DNA of 64,000 nucleotides from positions 7,705,501-7,769,500 of the forward strand of contig NC_083519.1 in assembly GCF_032362555.1 (NCBI RefSeq). Reading direction: 5' to 3'. The notes under the pieces were generated by a model. The model searched no databases and was not told the DNA's origin. It saw nothing but the letters and a program-made list of their open reading frames with translations. This DNA is from Amyelois transitella. Its lineage: Eukaryota; Arthropoda; Insecta; Lepidoptera; Pyralidae. Position numbers and translations under genes: made by a program. The first letter of the stretch is position 1, and every line of letters starts with the position of its first letter. Below are positions 10,901 to 19,924 of the stretch, in pieces.

Positions 10901-12842
10901 TAAAAATTGTTTCTTATATTTATAAATGAAAAATCTAGGAACACTTACAGTTAAATTAATAATTTCCACAAATTGCTCCAAATCAAAGTCTTCCTCCTCA
11001 GAGATTCCGCCAGTGTTCTCAGTGACTCTGCGCTTGAATTTACGTTTGGGGGGCTGATCACCAGGTTCAATATTTGCTTTACCTTCTCCTTTTCGCGGTC
11101 GCCCACGTTTGCGCTTTACTGGCGCATCGGCCTTAAAAAGATTTTGTTTTCTCATAAAGTAATTTAGTAGGGAACTTACTTATGGCATGTGAGGACACTT
11201 GAATATACATTAGATTAAGAGCCCTCGTCCTAAAGAAAAAGTAAAAGGGAAAGATAAGCTTGAGGAATTTAAAGGAAATGTGAATCCATAGATCCATATA
11301 TAATCCATTATATATATGCAAAAAATTGTTTGTAACCACTTCACAGGCAAACCACTGAACAGATCTTTATGAAATTTGTATACTACAGTGTGAAGTACAG
11401 AAATTATATCAGGGTAATTTAAATGTAGGTGGAGCGACAGTGGCTAGTAAACAAAATAGATATTACTTTAACTTAATTAGATTTATAATATTTTCATGTT
11501 ATGTATTTAAATTTATAACATTCTTATCTTATATATAAAAATGAATCGCTAAATGTGTTCGTAAGCGCATAACTCAAGAACGCCTGGACCAATTTGGCCA
11601 ATTCTTTTTTTTTAATATTCGTCGAAGCTCAAGGATGGTTTTTACGGCGAAAAAATACCAAATAATTGCCTGAAAAACCTTAAAAACAGTCCTTTTCTTT
11701 ATCCCATACAAACGTTTTCTAACTAATACGTACAGTCAATTTGAGCTTTATTGCTAATGTATAAAGTTCACTGTTGTCTAAGCAATGTAGGTCTAATAGA
11801 TAGGAACAAAAAACTGTCATATTACAAATCTTTTTGACAGAACGAAGTCTGTCGGGTCCGCTAGTACATTATAATTGTTTTTGAGTCAATTCATTACTAT
11901 AGTAAGGTTTGTGATGTGACAAAAATAAGATTAGGTTAAATATGTCTGTTTGTTATCCTAATAAACTTACTTCTATCATCACCTCTGCCTTTTCAGTCTT
12001 ATTTCTCTTATGTGTGGAAAGTGGCTCATCATCACTTGACATGGGTGAATTGAGGAACACTTCAAATTTATGATCTTCTTTTTTTATGGTTTCCAGCAAG
12101 TCATCAGCCTCCAGTGCTTCTGTGAAGTCCAGGGTGTCATCTTCAAATGGTTCCACTTTAACTTCTTCCTTCTGTGATTCATTGAAACTGATCTCCTCAT
12201 AGCAGAAGTCAATGAAATGGGTCTGATTGTCAATAATCAAAGTAGATTTCAATTTGAAGGATTCCCTCAATTGTGGCAGTTGTGCCACATTTATCTGAAA
12301 TATTAAATGTGGATTTAATTTTTCTGTTAAAATATTTTTCATGCTTTACAATTGAGGACACAAGACTATGTGAGCCAAATTATTATACAATATTGAATCC
12401 TTCATACCTTCCCATATATACTCAGCATATCAAGTAGAGCCCCCTGTCCATTCATACACCGCTCCTTGAAGAAATAATATTTTCTAGTCAGAGCTTGGCA
12501 CTCAAAACAAATGGAAGATGGTAGTAACATTTCTCCCAGAGACTGAAAAATAAATACCACATATAAGAATAAACAGGGAATAAGAATAAAAGAATAGGTG
12601 GACATTTATTTTTACAATTTTTTTTTACTCAGAAAGACCTAGACCTACTTTTAATATTACAAAGGAATTTATAATTGATAGATCTACCTTTAATATGTAA
12701 AATTTTAAACAACAAATCCTTAGTTCCCACTTACATTAACTCCAACTATGGCCTCTAAGTATTTTTTTATAGGATAACTCTGGACGTCATACATTTTTAC
12801 ACCCGTTATGAGACATATCCTACAAACTTTATCAGTTTCCAT
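4921..12842 (-). CDS. ZAD-domain C2H2 zinc-finger transcription factor (12 fingers, AT-hook)
   Basis: Minus-strand gene of 13 exons; all phases agree and give 660 residues: 12842-12735, 12542-12408, 12294-11971, 11131-10949, 10605-10468, 10209-10082, 9487-9413, 8720-8588, 7992-7850, 7080-6939, 6047-5928, 5661-5464, 5076-4921. The first two exons encode an arthropod ZAD domain, with cysteine pairs C7/C10 (KVCRIC) and C48/C51 (SICFEC), used for dimerisation in this family. Exon 3 is an acidic linker. Exon 4 has an AT-hook ([10 protein letters not shown]). From about residue 273 there are 12 C2H2 fingers; the last follows the canonical linker HTGVKPYEC. Several fingers (3, 4, 8, 9, 11) are cut by introns, and finger 6 has an H-x6-H spacing. 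I infer a nuclear sequence-specific regulator; targets are unknown. ZAD genes are a large insect family, so I give no symbol. Confidence 0.9.
5755..5830 (+). repeat. Fragment of the dispersed SINE-like repeat
   Basis: Matches the segment running from ACTAAGGGATAGGCTT through the GGCGATGGGC and AACCxGTCACTATTTG blocks. Lies in an intron of the zinc-finger gene. Confidence 0.5.
6141..6262. mobile_element. Foldback MITE, copy 1
   Basis: About 122 bases whose ends are imperfect inverted copies: TAGCATGGCACACACGACGC at the left and, read from the right, TAGCGTTGCACGCGCGACGC, each continuing into CGTTTTTAT. TA at both tips suggests a TA target duplication. No coding potential. Related sequences are at about 8866, 39871 and 49178. 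Confidence 0.6.
6816..6936. repeat. Short microsatellites next to a splice donor
   Basis: (GATA)n at about 6818-6832 and (ATC)n at about 6914-6932. The ATC run ends immediately beside the minus-strand donor of zinc-finger exon 10 (exon end 6939). Confidence 0.6.
7263..7390 (+). repeat. Partial SINE-like repeat
   Basis: Contains the blocks ACTTGAGATTCTTCTTTTGG, ACCTGTCACTATC and the SINE-B tail near 7350-7385; divergent from the copy that follows at 7466. Confidence 0.5.
7466..7718 (+). repeat. SINE-like dispersed repeat, near full length
   Basis: Starts CGTGTGGTTCCCGGC and ends after TCTGTCTACCCCGCATGGGA with a GTATGTATA tail. The same about 250-base unit occurs many times in the window in both orientations, which is the main evidence that it is a retroposed repeat. 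Intronic in the zinc-finger gene. Confidence 0.75.
8025..8223 (-). mobile_element. Short Helitron-like element, minus orientation
   Basis: On the minus strand it begins TCCTACTACTATTATAAAGG and ends in GCGGGCGGCCTCTATAGT, preceded by a GGAC-GAA-GTC hairpin. It is about 200 bases, non-coding, and closely related to the copy at 13737-13934. The 3' CTAG tip is slightly altered here. Confidence 0.55.
8292..8428 (+). repeat. Partial SINE-like repeat
   Basis: Blocks TTAGGGATTCTTCTTACGC, GCTATTGGCATCTCAATTC and GGCTCTGTCTACCCTG in the family order. Confidence 0.5.
8866..8981. mobile_element. Foldback MITE, copy 2 (eroded left end)
   Basis: The right arm (CGCGAGATAAAAACGGTGTCGC to GACATGCTA) matches the 6141 copy; the left arm is degraded (CACGCGCGCATC ... 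ATCGCCGTTTC). Confidence 0.5.
9086..9330 (-). pseudogene. Remnant of the C-terminal end of a non-LTR retrotransposon ORF
   Basis: The minus-strand frame reads [20 protein letters not shown] then [15 protein letters not shown], the tail that follows the reverse transcriptase domain in many insect LINE proteins. A better preserved copy is at 40768-41103. Only the last roughly 70 residues remain; it lies in a zinc-finger gene intron. Confidence 0.6.
9934..9979. repeat. Perfect 21-bp hairpin
   Basis: The left arm 9934-9954 starts AAGAGGCACGTATTTTTTCA; the right arm 9959-9979 is its exact reverse complement; the loop is 4 bases (GTTT). Intronic in the zinc-finger gene. No relation to the MITE families is visible. 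Confidence 0.85.
10655..10775 (-). repeat. Partial SINE-like repeat, reverse orientation
   Basis: Reads CAGGGTAGAAAG, CATTCAGCTAGC, GGAATTGAGATT, GACAGGCTGTTAG, CATCGCCTAAA-type blocks in the reversed family order, in the intron between zinc-finger exons 4 and 5. Confidence 0.45.
11527..11864 (+). mobile_element. Non-autonomous Helitron, 338 bp
   Basis: 5' tip TCTTATATATAAAAATGAAT, 3' tip CTAG preceded by a perfect hairpin (GACAGA-ACGAAG-TCTGTC) seven bases upstream, inserted between A and T. These are the three defining marks of Helitrons. No coding frame. It sits in the intron between zinc-finger exons 3 and 4. Confidence 0.75.
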
Positions 12843-13736
12843 GGCGATAAAATGTTTGTTTAATTCACACTTTAAAAATCATTATTCGCTTAGGTTTTCA
12901 TACACGCGCGGCACCCGTATATAAAATAGAGTTACAAAATCATAGAACTTCTATTCATAGGACAACATTAAATTTATTAAAATACACCAATAATATCAGT
13001 TCATTTCAACTGTAAATGTGTGCATCCCATTAAACAATTATCTTTAATGAACGCGACGAATGAATGATAAAATCATATTAATTTAAAATCATTTATTGGT
13101 TGTAGAATGTCTAATTTTACACAAGACGCTTAGTTTTGGTTCTGCCATTTTTATTTGACGTTTTTTGTTTGATAGATTGCAAATTGTCAATGTCACTCAC
13201 ATTCGTTTAATTTATTTTTAGCCAACGTTTGAAACGTTTGATAAGTACGTTTTTGAAATTCATAATAAAGTACTAAATTAAAAAGAGAGAAAGAAATATC
13301 TCCATTCTATTTTCAATAATTTAACTATTTGATAATTCATATTTTGCGCCCTGTGATTTATTTCCGGCCCATGCCGTGAGTTCACATACAATCAAATAAT
13401 GTTTTTTAATCTGTGTATATTTTACACATCTTTCAGAATGTGTAGTTACTGTTCTGAACGTTACGTTATCTGTCAAGCAAGATCTGTCAATTAAAAAAAA
13501 CAAGTTGTTCTTAATTTGGCGCCATAACCATGTAACTTCACGAAGTTCACTTTTTCTAATATTTTTAAGTAATAATAAAATAATCTGTTACAAAAAAATA
13601 AATATTTTTAGAGGTTATAACCTATATTCTGTTTTTCTTATTGATTTTTATAAAATAAATTGGATACGGTGATTTTTTGGGACGCTATTCTTATATAGAT
13701 ACTTTTTCATCTGTAATATTTTATTCTTGGAGCACA

Positions 13737-13934
13737 TCCTATTAATATTATAAATGCGAAAATTTGTGAGTATGGATGTTTGTTACTCTTTCACGCAAAA
13801 AATACTGAACCGATTACGATGAAATTTGGTAAGTAGGTAGCTGAATACCCAGAATAACATATAGGCTACTTTTTATCCTAAAGTTGCGGGGTTGATACGG
13901 TCTCTATGCGGACGAAGTCGTGGGCGGCCTCTAG
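13737..13934 (+). mobile_element. Short Helitron-like element, 198 bp
   Basis: Starts TCCTATTAATATTATAAATG after an A, ends GGGCGGCCTCTAG followed by T; a GGAC-GAA-GTC hairpin lies near the 3' end. The body includes the common moth-repeat phrase ACTCTTTCACGCAAAAAATA. Same family as 8025-8223. Confidence 0.6.
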
Positions 13935-14074
13935 TATAAGATATAGGTGGTAACTAAAGATAAGAGTCATGCTAAGCACGTAAACACCAGTACATGTTTT
14001 TAATATATTTGTCACAACAACCAATTACGCGAAGCTTTCAGTCAAAATCAGTGAAGAGCCTAATCGCGCAAACA

Positions 14075-14215
14075 AAGATTTTACGGATTGGAGCTATATA
14101 CAACCTCCGATACAACATCGTCGGACCTGTGGTTACTCAGGCATAACACCTATCCGAACGGATGATCTTCTCTTCAACTCTTCTCTCAACTCCGAAGTTG
14201 GTCGCCAATAACTTA
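14075..14215 (+). repeat. Dispersed repeat, GGAGCTATAT...CAGGCATAACACCT family
   Basis: Shares GATTGGAGCTATATACAAC, CAACATCGTCGGA and CAGGCATAACACCTA with copies at about 46684-46835 and 49570-49763. Nature unknown. Confidence 0.5.
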
Positions 14216-14279
14216 TTAGTTTGTTTTCCTTATAATTCGCCTCTGATAGTTTACCTTCAAATATATTTTTGGTAGCTAC

Positions 14280-15597
14280 TACTCTGTCAAGAAAGTAGCG
14301 GGAAAAGATCAATAATACACAAACTGTTTGTTATTCATCCAAATTTATTTTATCACCTTCAAAATATGCTCCCTTAGAAACGATACACTTACGCCAACGA
14401 ATAATCCAATCATCAAAACATTTTTTAAACGCTGTTTCCGGAATTGAGGTCAGTTCTCGCCGCGAATTCTCTTTTATGTCTTCTACCGATTGAAAACGGG
14501 TGCCACGAAGTGGTAATTTGAGTTTAGGAAAAAGAAAAAAGTCGGCTGGAGCCATATCTGGTGAATATGGTGGTTGCTCGATGGTATTTGTTGAGTGTTT
14601 GGTTAAAAATTCGTTCACAATGATGGCCTTGTGCGAAGGTGCATTATCATGGTGCAAAATCCAAGAATTTTCTTTCCACAAATCTGGCCTTTTTCGTCGG
14701 ATTTGCTCTCTTAAACGCCGCATAACACTCAAATAATATTCCTTATTTACCGTTTGACCTTCCGGCAAGAATTCCGAGTGCACAACACCGCGATAGTCAA
14801 AGAAAACAGTCAACATGACTTTGACTTTTGAACGACTTTGGCGTGGTTTTTTCGGTTTCGGTTCAGTTGGAAGGCACCACTCCGAAGCTGACTAGTTTAC
14901 ATGTCAAACTCGTAAACCCACGTCTCGTCACCAGTAACAATGCGTTTCATGAATGTTGGGTCGGAATTGACTCGTTCTAGCATGTCCTCAGCGACTCTCA
15001 TGCGATTGAGTTTTTGAAAAAAATTCAGGTCTTTTGGGACTAGCCGAGCGGCAACATGTTTCATACCCAAATTATTAGTTAAAATGGTACGGATCGACTC
15101 GTGAGATACAGAAAGTTCGGTGGCTATCTCTCTCAAAGTTAAATGAGGATTTTCAGTCACTATTTCCTTCACTTTTGCGATGTTAACTTCAGTTGCAGAC
15201 GTTGATGGCCTACCAGAGCGAGGCAAATCTTCCATCACATCTCGACCGCTTTTGAACGCTTTGTACCACTCATAAGCACGAGTTTTTGATAAAGTCGATT
15301 CACCGTAAGCCTTCTGTAACATTTTCAGTGACTCCGAACACGATATTCCATTGGCAATGCAAAATTTAAGACAAACTCTTTGTTCGATGTTTTAATCCAT
15401 TATGAAATTAGCAATACACACTAGATATGATATAACTAAAAATAGCACTGTATTTAATGTAAACAACAGATGCAACTCAAACTCCGCGCCAAAATGGAAA
15501 ACAGTTGTGCCAATCTAACAACAACAAAAAAAACAAAAATTTGAATTTGGAACCATAAATAAATAATCCATTCCCGATACTTTTCTGACTGAATGTA
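14280..15597 (-). mobile_element. mariner transposon, inactive copy
   Basis: About 1.3 kb, bounded by TA on both sides (14280-14281, 15596-15597), with imperfect inverted ends (GAAAGTAGCGGGAA against GAAAAGTATCGGGAA). Encodes a minus-strand mariner transposase broken by at least one early stop and one frame disruption. Confidence 0.85.
14331..15400 (-). pseudogene. mariner transposase (D,D34D), disrupted
   Basis: Minus strand, likely original ATG at 15400-15398. The third codon is a stop (TAA), so the longest open N-terminal part starts at Met 15322. Part 1 (to 14897) has the two helix-turn-helix regions (LTLREIATELSVSHESIRTI) and the first catalytic Asp in VTGDETWVYEF, then a stop. Part 2 (14816-14331) has HHDNAPSH and YSPDMAPADFFLF; 34 residues separate the second and third Asp, the mariner hallmark. 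Between the parts (about 14815-14905) the frame is shifted and contains stops, though the conserved EPKPKKPRQSRSK region is still readable. All three catalytic acids survive, but no intact protein can be made. Confidence 0.9.
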
Positions 15598-15650
15598 TAT
15601 AAGTACTACCCACTGCTATTTACTTTTTCATACATACGTAGATATAACCA

Positions 15651-15790
15651 TGTCTATATCCCTTACGGGGTAGACAGAGCTAACATTCTTGAAAAGACTG
15701 ATTGGCCTTGTCAGCTGTTTGGCTTAATGATAGAATTGAAATTCAAATAGTCACAGGATGTTAGCCCAAAAGACGAATTCCAAAATTTTT
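15651..15790 (-). repeat. SINE-like repeat, reverse, partial
   Basis: TATATCCCTTACGGGGTAGA, GAAAAGACTGATTGGCC, CAGCTGTTTGGCTTAATGAT blocks in order. Confidence 0.65.
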
Positions 15791-16616
15791 TTTCATCGGT
15801 CCATATATAGTCAGATAACACTTACGTCTTACAAAAAAATAACTTTATAACAAATATTTTAGAACAGGATCTCGTTTCCGAGTAATGGTCTTCTTATACT
15901 CATATAATTTTTAAAGATCTATTCAACTATAACCTTCACAATGGGTTCGTGGAAGAAATATATGGGAGGTATCTATTCGAAAAAAAGTTTATTTAGAGAT
16001 TTTTTTTAACGATTTCTGATATAATTAATATACCTGCATACCTATTTCGAATAACAGCTTTCTAATAACTTATAGTTTCTGAGTAAAACCGAGGACAGAC
16101 AGACATGGCGTAACTACATATAAGGGTTCCACTAGTAACAGATATTGATGTTTATCTCAAAGATAGCCAAGTCCTTCACAAGATAAAAAATTTCTTTATT
16201 TCTTAAAAATTTTCACGGGAGTGAAATCCTTTAGTAAAGTGAAGTTTAGTTATGTTATACCTCGGTTAGAGATTTTGAACCGACTTCAAAAAAGGTCATT
16301 AAAGAGTCAATACAGAGGTCACAAAAATTTAAACCGACTTGTTAAAACACTAAAAAGCTAAAATAATTGAAAATTTAATAAACAATCCGTCTACATAGGC
16401 CATTAGTGGGTTAGTTAGTAACTAGGTCTTTTTAGAAAAAAATACCTATCTACTTATACAAAGTAGATATACCTATAAATAGATAGACCTGAAGGTCTAG
16501 TAAGAAGTAGTCCATTTTTTGGCCAAATCTTATTGAATTCGGTGATTATTATAAGGAAAACTATTACTGTTGTAATTCTGTTGACTTCAAAAAATACTAA
16601 AAAGATTAAAATAGGT

Positions 16617-17110
16617 ACATGCATATAATCACGTCTCTACCGTAGGCTCTGTCTACCCCGCATATCTTTTGCGGGGTCTACCCCGAGCCTACGGTCTCGA
16701 AAAGACTGTAAGGCCACATTTAGCTGTATAGTTAATACATACATATAATCACGTCTATATCCCTTGCGGGGTAGACAGAGCCAACTATCTTTGAAATACT
16801 GATAGGCCATTTTCAGCTGTTTGGCTTAATGATAGAATTGAAATTCAAATAGTGACAGGTTGCTAGCTCATCGCCTAAAAGAGGAATCCCAAGTTAATAC
16901 GCCTATCCTTTAGTGTCCTATTCTTTTTTTTATAGGTGCCGGGTACCACACGGCACGGTATAGTTAATGATGGAATTAAGATTCAAATAGTGACAGATGG
17001 CTAGCCTTTCGTCCACAAGAATTATGCCAAGTTTATGAGCCATTCTCTTAGTCGCCTTTTACGACAAAAATATGGAGTGATGATCCTATTCTAAAATGCC
17101 GGGAACTATC
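16617..17110 (-). repeat. Cluster of SINE-like repeats with a snap-back junction
   Basis: Three reverse-orientation pieces lie head to tail (about 16680-16765, 16741-16970, 16965-17110). At 16638-16702 a short forward piece (ACCGTAGGCTCTGTCTACCC) is directly followed by its near-reverse complement ending GAGCCTACGGT, so one unit has folded back on itself. Confidence 0.65.
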
Positions 17111-17369
17111 AAGTAATCAAATCACCAACAGTATAAGTACCTACTTATTTAGCTACCATCGAGACAGGTGGGTATTAATGTAGCAGGCACTACAAGTTAT
17201 TTCATAAATTTAAAAATTGCGATGCCCAAAAATGTTTTTACTACTGTACCTACACATACTCCTACTAATATGTAATGAACATGGTGCCAGCATCGATAGG
17301 TGCCAGGTGACTGCCTACTTGTGTCTTATAAAGTTAAAATTAAATGCTTATATGTATATGGGAACTATA

Positions 17370-18515
17370 TTTTCTATCACCAAAATTTATATTTGTCATC
17401 AAGTTGTATCACCTAATAAATAGATCTATCGCCACGAAATATTTTCGTTCTCAGATAAACAAAAATTGTTCCCAGGTATGAATTATCAAATTTATGTTAA
17501 TATATGTGTAAAATAAGAGATCGATAACCAATAAAATTATATTGAATTACATGAATATAAACCTCGTTCTTATAATAATAGTTTTGTTACTTAAATAATA
17601 GCTCTGTGCTCAGAATGGTAGATCTGTCACCAAATAAATCGATTATCGATCCCTGACTGCGACTCCTTTTTATTTGATATTTTGTCACCAATACAGTAGT
17701 AACATTTTATTTCGTTCAGATATTAAATTAATAGTATTCGTTACCAATTTAATACATCAATTTATAATTTTAATGAAAAAATGATCAAAGGGGCGGAGAC
17801 AAATTGGCGCGCTTTAAAAATTGACCAATCCGGCCTCAACGATGGGTAGTAGTTAACTATTGATTATTTTAACTTTAATTAAGTGTTTTATCTACTATTC
17901 TGCTAGCCATAAGCCAGCTATTTTAAACCAGCGCTGATTGTTCAGTGGTTATTATTTTTAAGAATAAATATTGATTATTTTAACTTTAATTAAGTGTTTT
18001 ATCTACTATTCTGCTAGCCATAAGCCAGCTATTTTAAACCAGCGCTGATTGTTCAGTGGTAATTATTTTCAACAATAAATATTGATTATTTTAACTTTAA
18101 TTGTTTTATTAACTACTCTGCTAAAAATTTTATTTAAATATAATTTATACTACCAGTGGAAATTTAGAACCTTGGGAGTCTAGTTAAGTAGCAGAATCTT
18201 TTGGTTGAAACGATGATGACAACCCTAATTTTTTATTTGAACTTAATGCAATTTTCTAGTAACATAATATGATTTATTGGTGATCTCTTTAAATTAGTTT
18301 GCTTAAATACTTATTAGGACACACCTATTATAATACATACAAAAACATTTATTTGGTACTAGACCTTATATCTCAGGATTTTAGGTGATTTATTGTGGAA
18401 CTGATTTTGCATTGTTTGGTGACTACATTTTGGTGACAGATCTACTATGTTGAGGACAAACCCTATTATTTAAGAAACACAAAACTAATTAAATTGGTGA
18501 TAGCTTAAATGATAC
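17370..18515. repeat. Symmetric inverted-motif block (TCACCAA left, TTGGTGA right)
   Basis: The left half carries TCACCAA-type motifs (about 17374, 17627, 17687), and the right half carries the opposite TTGGTGA (about 18278, 18417, 18431, 18495). One pair is a perfect 17-base inverted match: 17618-17634 (GTAGATCTGTCACCAAA) and 18429-18445. The 111-bp tandem repeat lies near the centre. I read this as an unclassified foldback-type repeat; no coding frame. Confidence 0.55.
17861..18110 (+). repeat. 111-bp tandem repeat, about 2.3 copies
   Basis: The unit starting TGATTATTTTAACTTTAATT begins at 17861, 17972 and 18083. The first two units are nearly identical, the third is truncated. Confidence 0.9.
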
Positions 18516-18900
18516 CCTATGTATATACTCTTATATAAGACCCAAAACGTCCGAAGTTCTGATATCTAGATAGTGCCTAGTAGATAAGTAAAAAATTAAT
18601 AAACAAGTTGTGAATAAAGTACCTTTTACAAATTACAACTCAAAATCAATCAACTTAGGTAGGTACCTATTTAGGTAAATAAACACCCTAGTTTTAAAAA
18701 TACCGCTTCTACCAATTCGGTTATAGAGCTTACGTAAGCCTGTAATTGCATTATTTTATTTTATAGGCAAGTTAAGTACATTATAAGAGTACATACCTAC
18801 CTACCTATCTACTATAGTAAAATACCTAAACATTTGATTTGATACTGCTTTTAGTTATTGCCTTCTCTTTCACTCGCACGAGGAATTATTGTTCGTGGAA

Positions 18901-19924
18901 TGCGCGCGTCGACTAGTCTCGTTTCTTATCGGCGTAAAAGCGGTTTTTGTAAGTTATTGATAACGAGTACATTTTACCGCGATTGAAATAAGGTTGAAGT
19001 TTGATTAACTGAAAGAAGCTTGACGTCTTAGTGCCAACGCAAAGTGCTTACGAGACTAGTCATAGTGATTACTTTGTAAAAGTACATTTTGTAAATTATA
19101 TTATGGAACTGAAGCGAAAGTTTTCAAAAATAACAGAGGGTTATATAAAATGTTACTTGGAAATATGATTCCAGCGAGGATTTATACAGATATTTGACGT
19201 TTATTTCACCGATAGGAAACTTTTAAAAATAGAACAAAATAAAAAGTCCTTGATAACTAGTCTCGTGAGGAGTGCGCTTACGTCATCGGATGGACTTTTT
19301 GTAGGTATGTACGTATGACCGCTATTGGCCAACAAAAGCCTTGTCGGCGGCCATTTTGTTGATGCTGAGTCACCAAGGTGAAAAATGTACTGTGCACTCC
19401 CCACGAGACTACACAACGGTATTGGGCATTTCCCTGAACAGAGCACAAAATTTGGGTTTCATGTTCCTTTACCTACCACAGCGGGTATGGTAAATTATAT
19501 TTTCTGTGTATTAAGAATTAAAGGCGATAAATAGGTGTTATTGTATATATTCAAAACGCCGGAATAATAATTCAAGAAATGTTGCTATGAAAAACAACTG
19601 TAAACTTATTTTACTATAAGTTTGTCACATGGAGGACTTCAAATTGGATTGGATGCATTCATTTAGTGATTTAGTGTGATCAAGTGAATTGAATAAATAA
19701 ACTAATGAGTGATATCAGATCGAATGCAATCTGTCTGTAATGTATCTGTCAAAATAGTGCAGTGATAAGTAAATGCGCGCGTCCTGTCGGCGGATTGTTT
19801 ACGTATATTTAAATTGAAATTAAGCAGTGTTTGGCGCACAGAATGTAGACTTACATCGAGATGCGTTTTAATATATTGGACAAGGCGACTTGACGGATTT
19901 ATTGCAGAATTAAACCTCGCAACC
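18901..19924 (+). promoter_or_regulatory. Putative 5' region / 5' UTR of the 638-residue-protein gene
   Basis: About 1 kb above the start codon with locally higher GC. Three exact copies of the 11-mer ACTAGTCTCGT occur at 18912-18922, 19050-19060 (reverse) and 19256-19266, plus a partial one near 19403. No TATA box assigned. Which part is promoter and which transcript cannot be decided here. Confidence 0.35.

Larger units (their letters stand above)
12843..14279. other. Intergenic region upstream of the zinc-finger gene
   Basis: AT-rich, no credible exon on either strand. Holds the Helitron-like unit at 13737-13934 and a repeat fragment at about 14075-14215. The zinc-finger promoter should lie just above 12842, but no clear TATA box was seen. 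Confidence 0.5.
15598..18900. other. Gene-poor intergenic repeat region
   Basis: No credible coding exon. Contains SINE-like copies (15651-17110), an inverted-motif block (17370-18515) with a central 111-bp tandem repeat, and AT-rich unique sequence. GGGGCGGAG and TTGGCGCGC around 17790-17815 look promoter-like but have no gene beside them. Confidence 0.5.

Noticed and set aside
17217-17423. 68-residue frame beginning MRCPKMFLLLYLHILLLICN, signal-peptide-like
   Set aside because: It runs into the inverted-repeat block and has no exon continuation or cysteine pattern supporting a secreted peptide.
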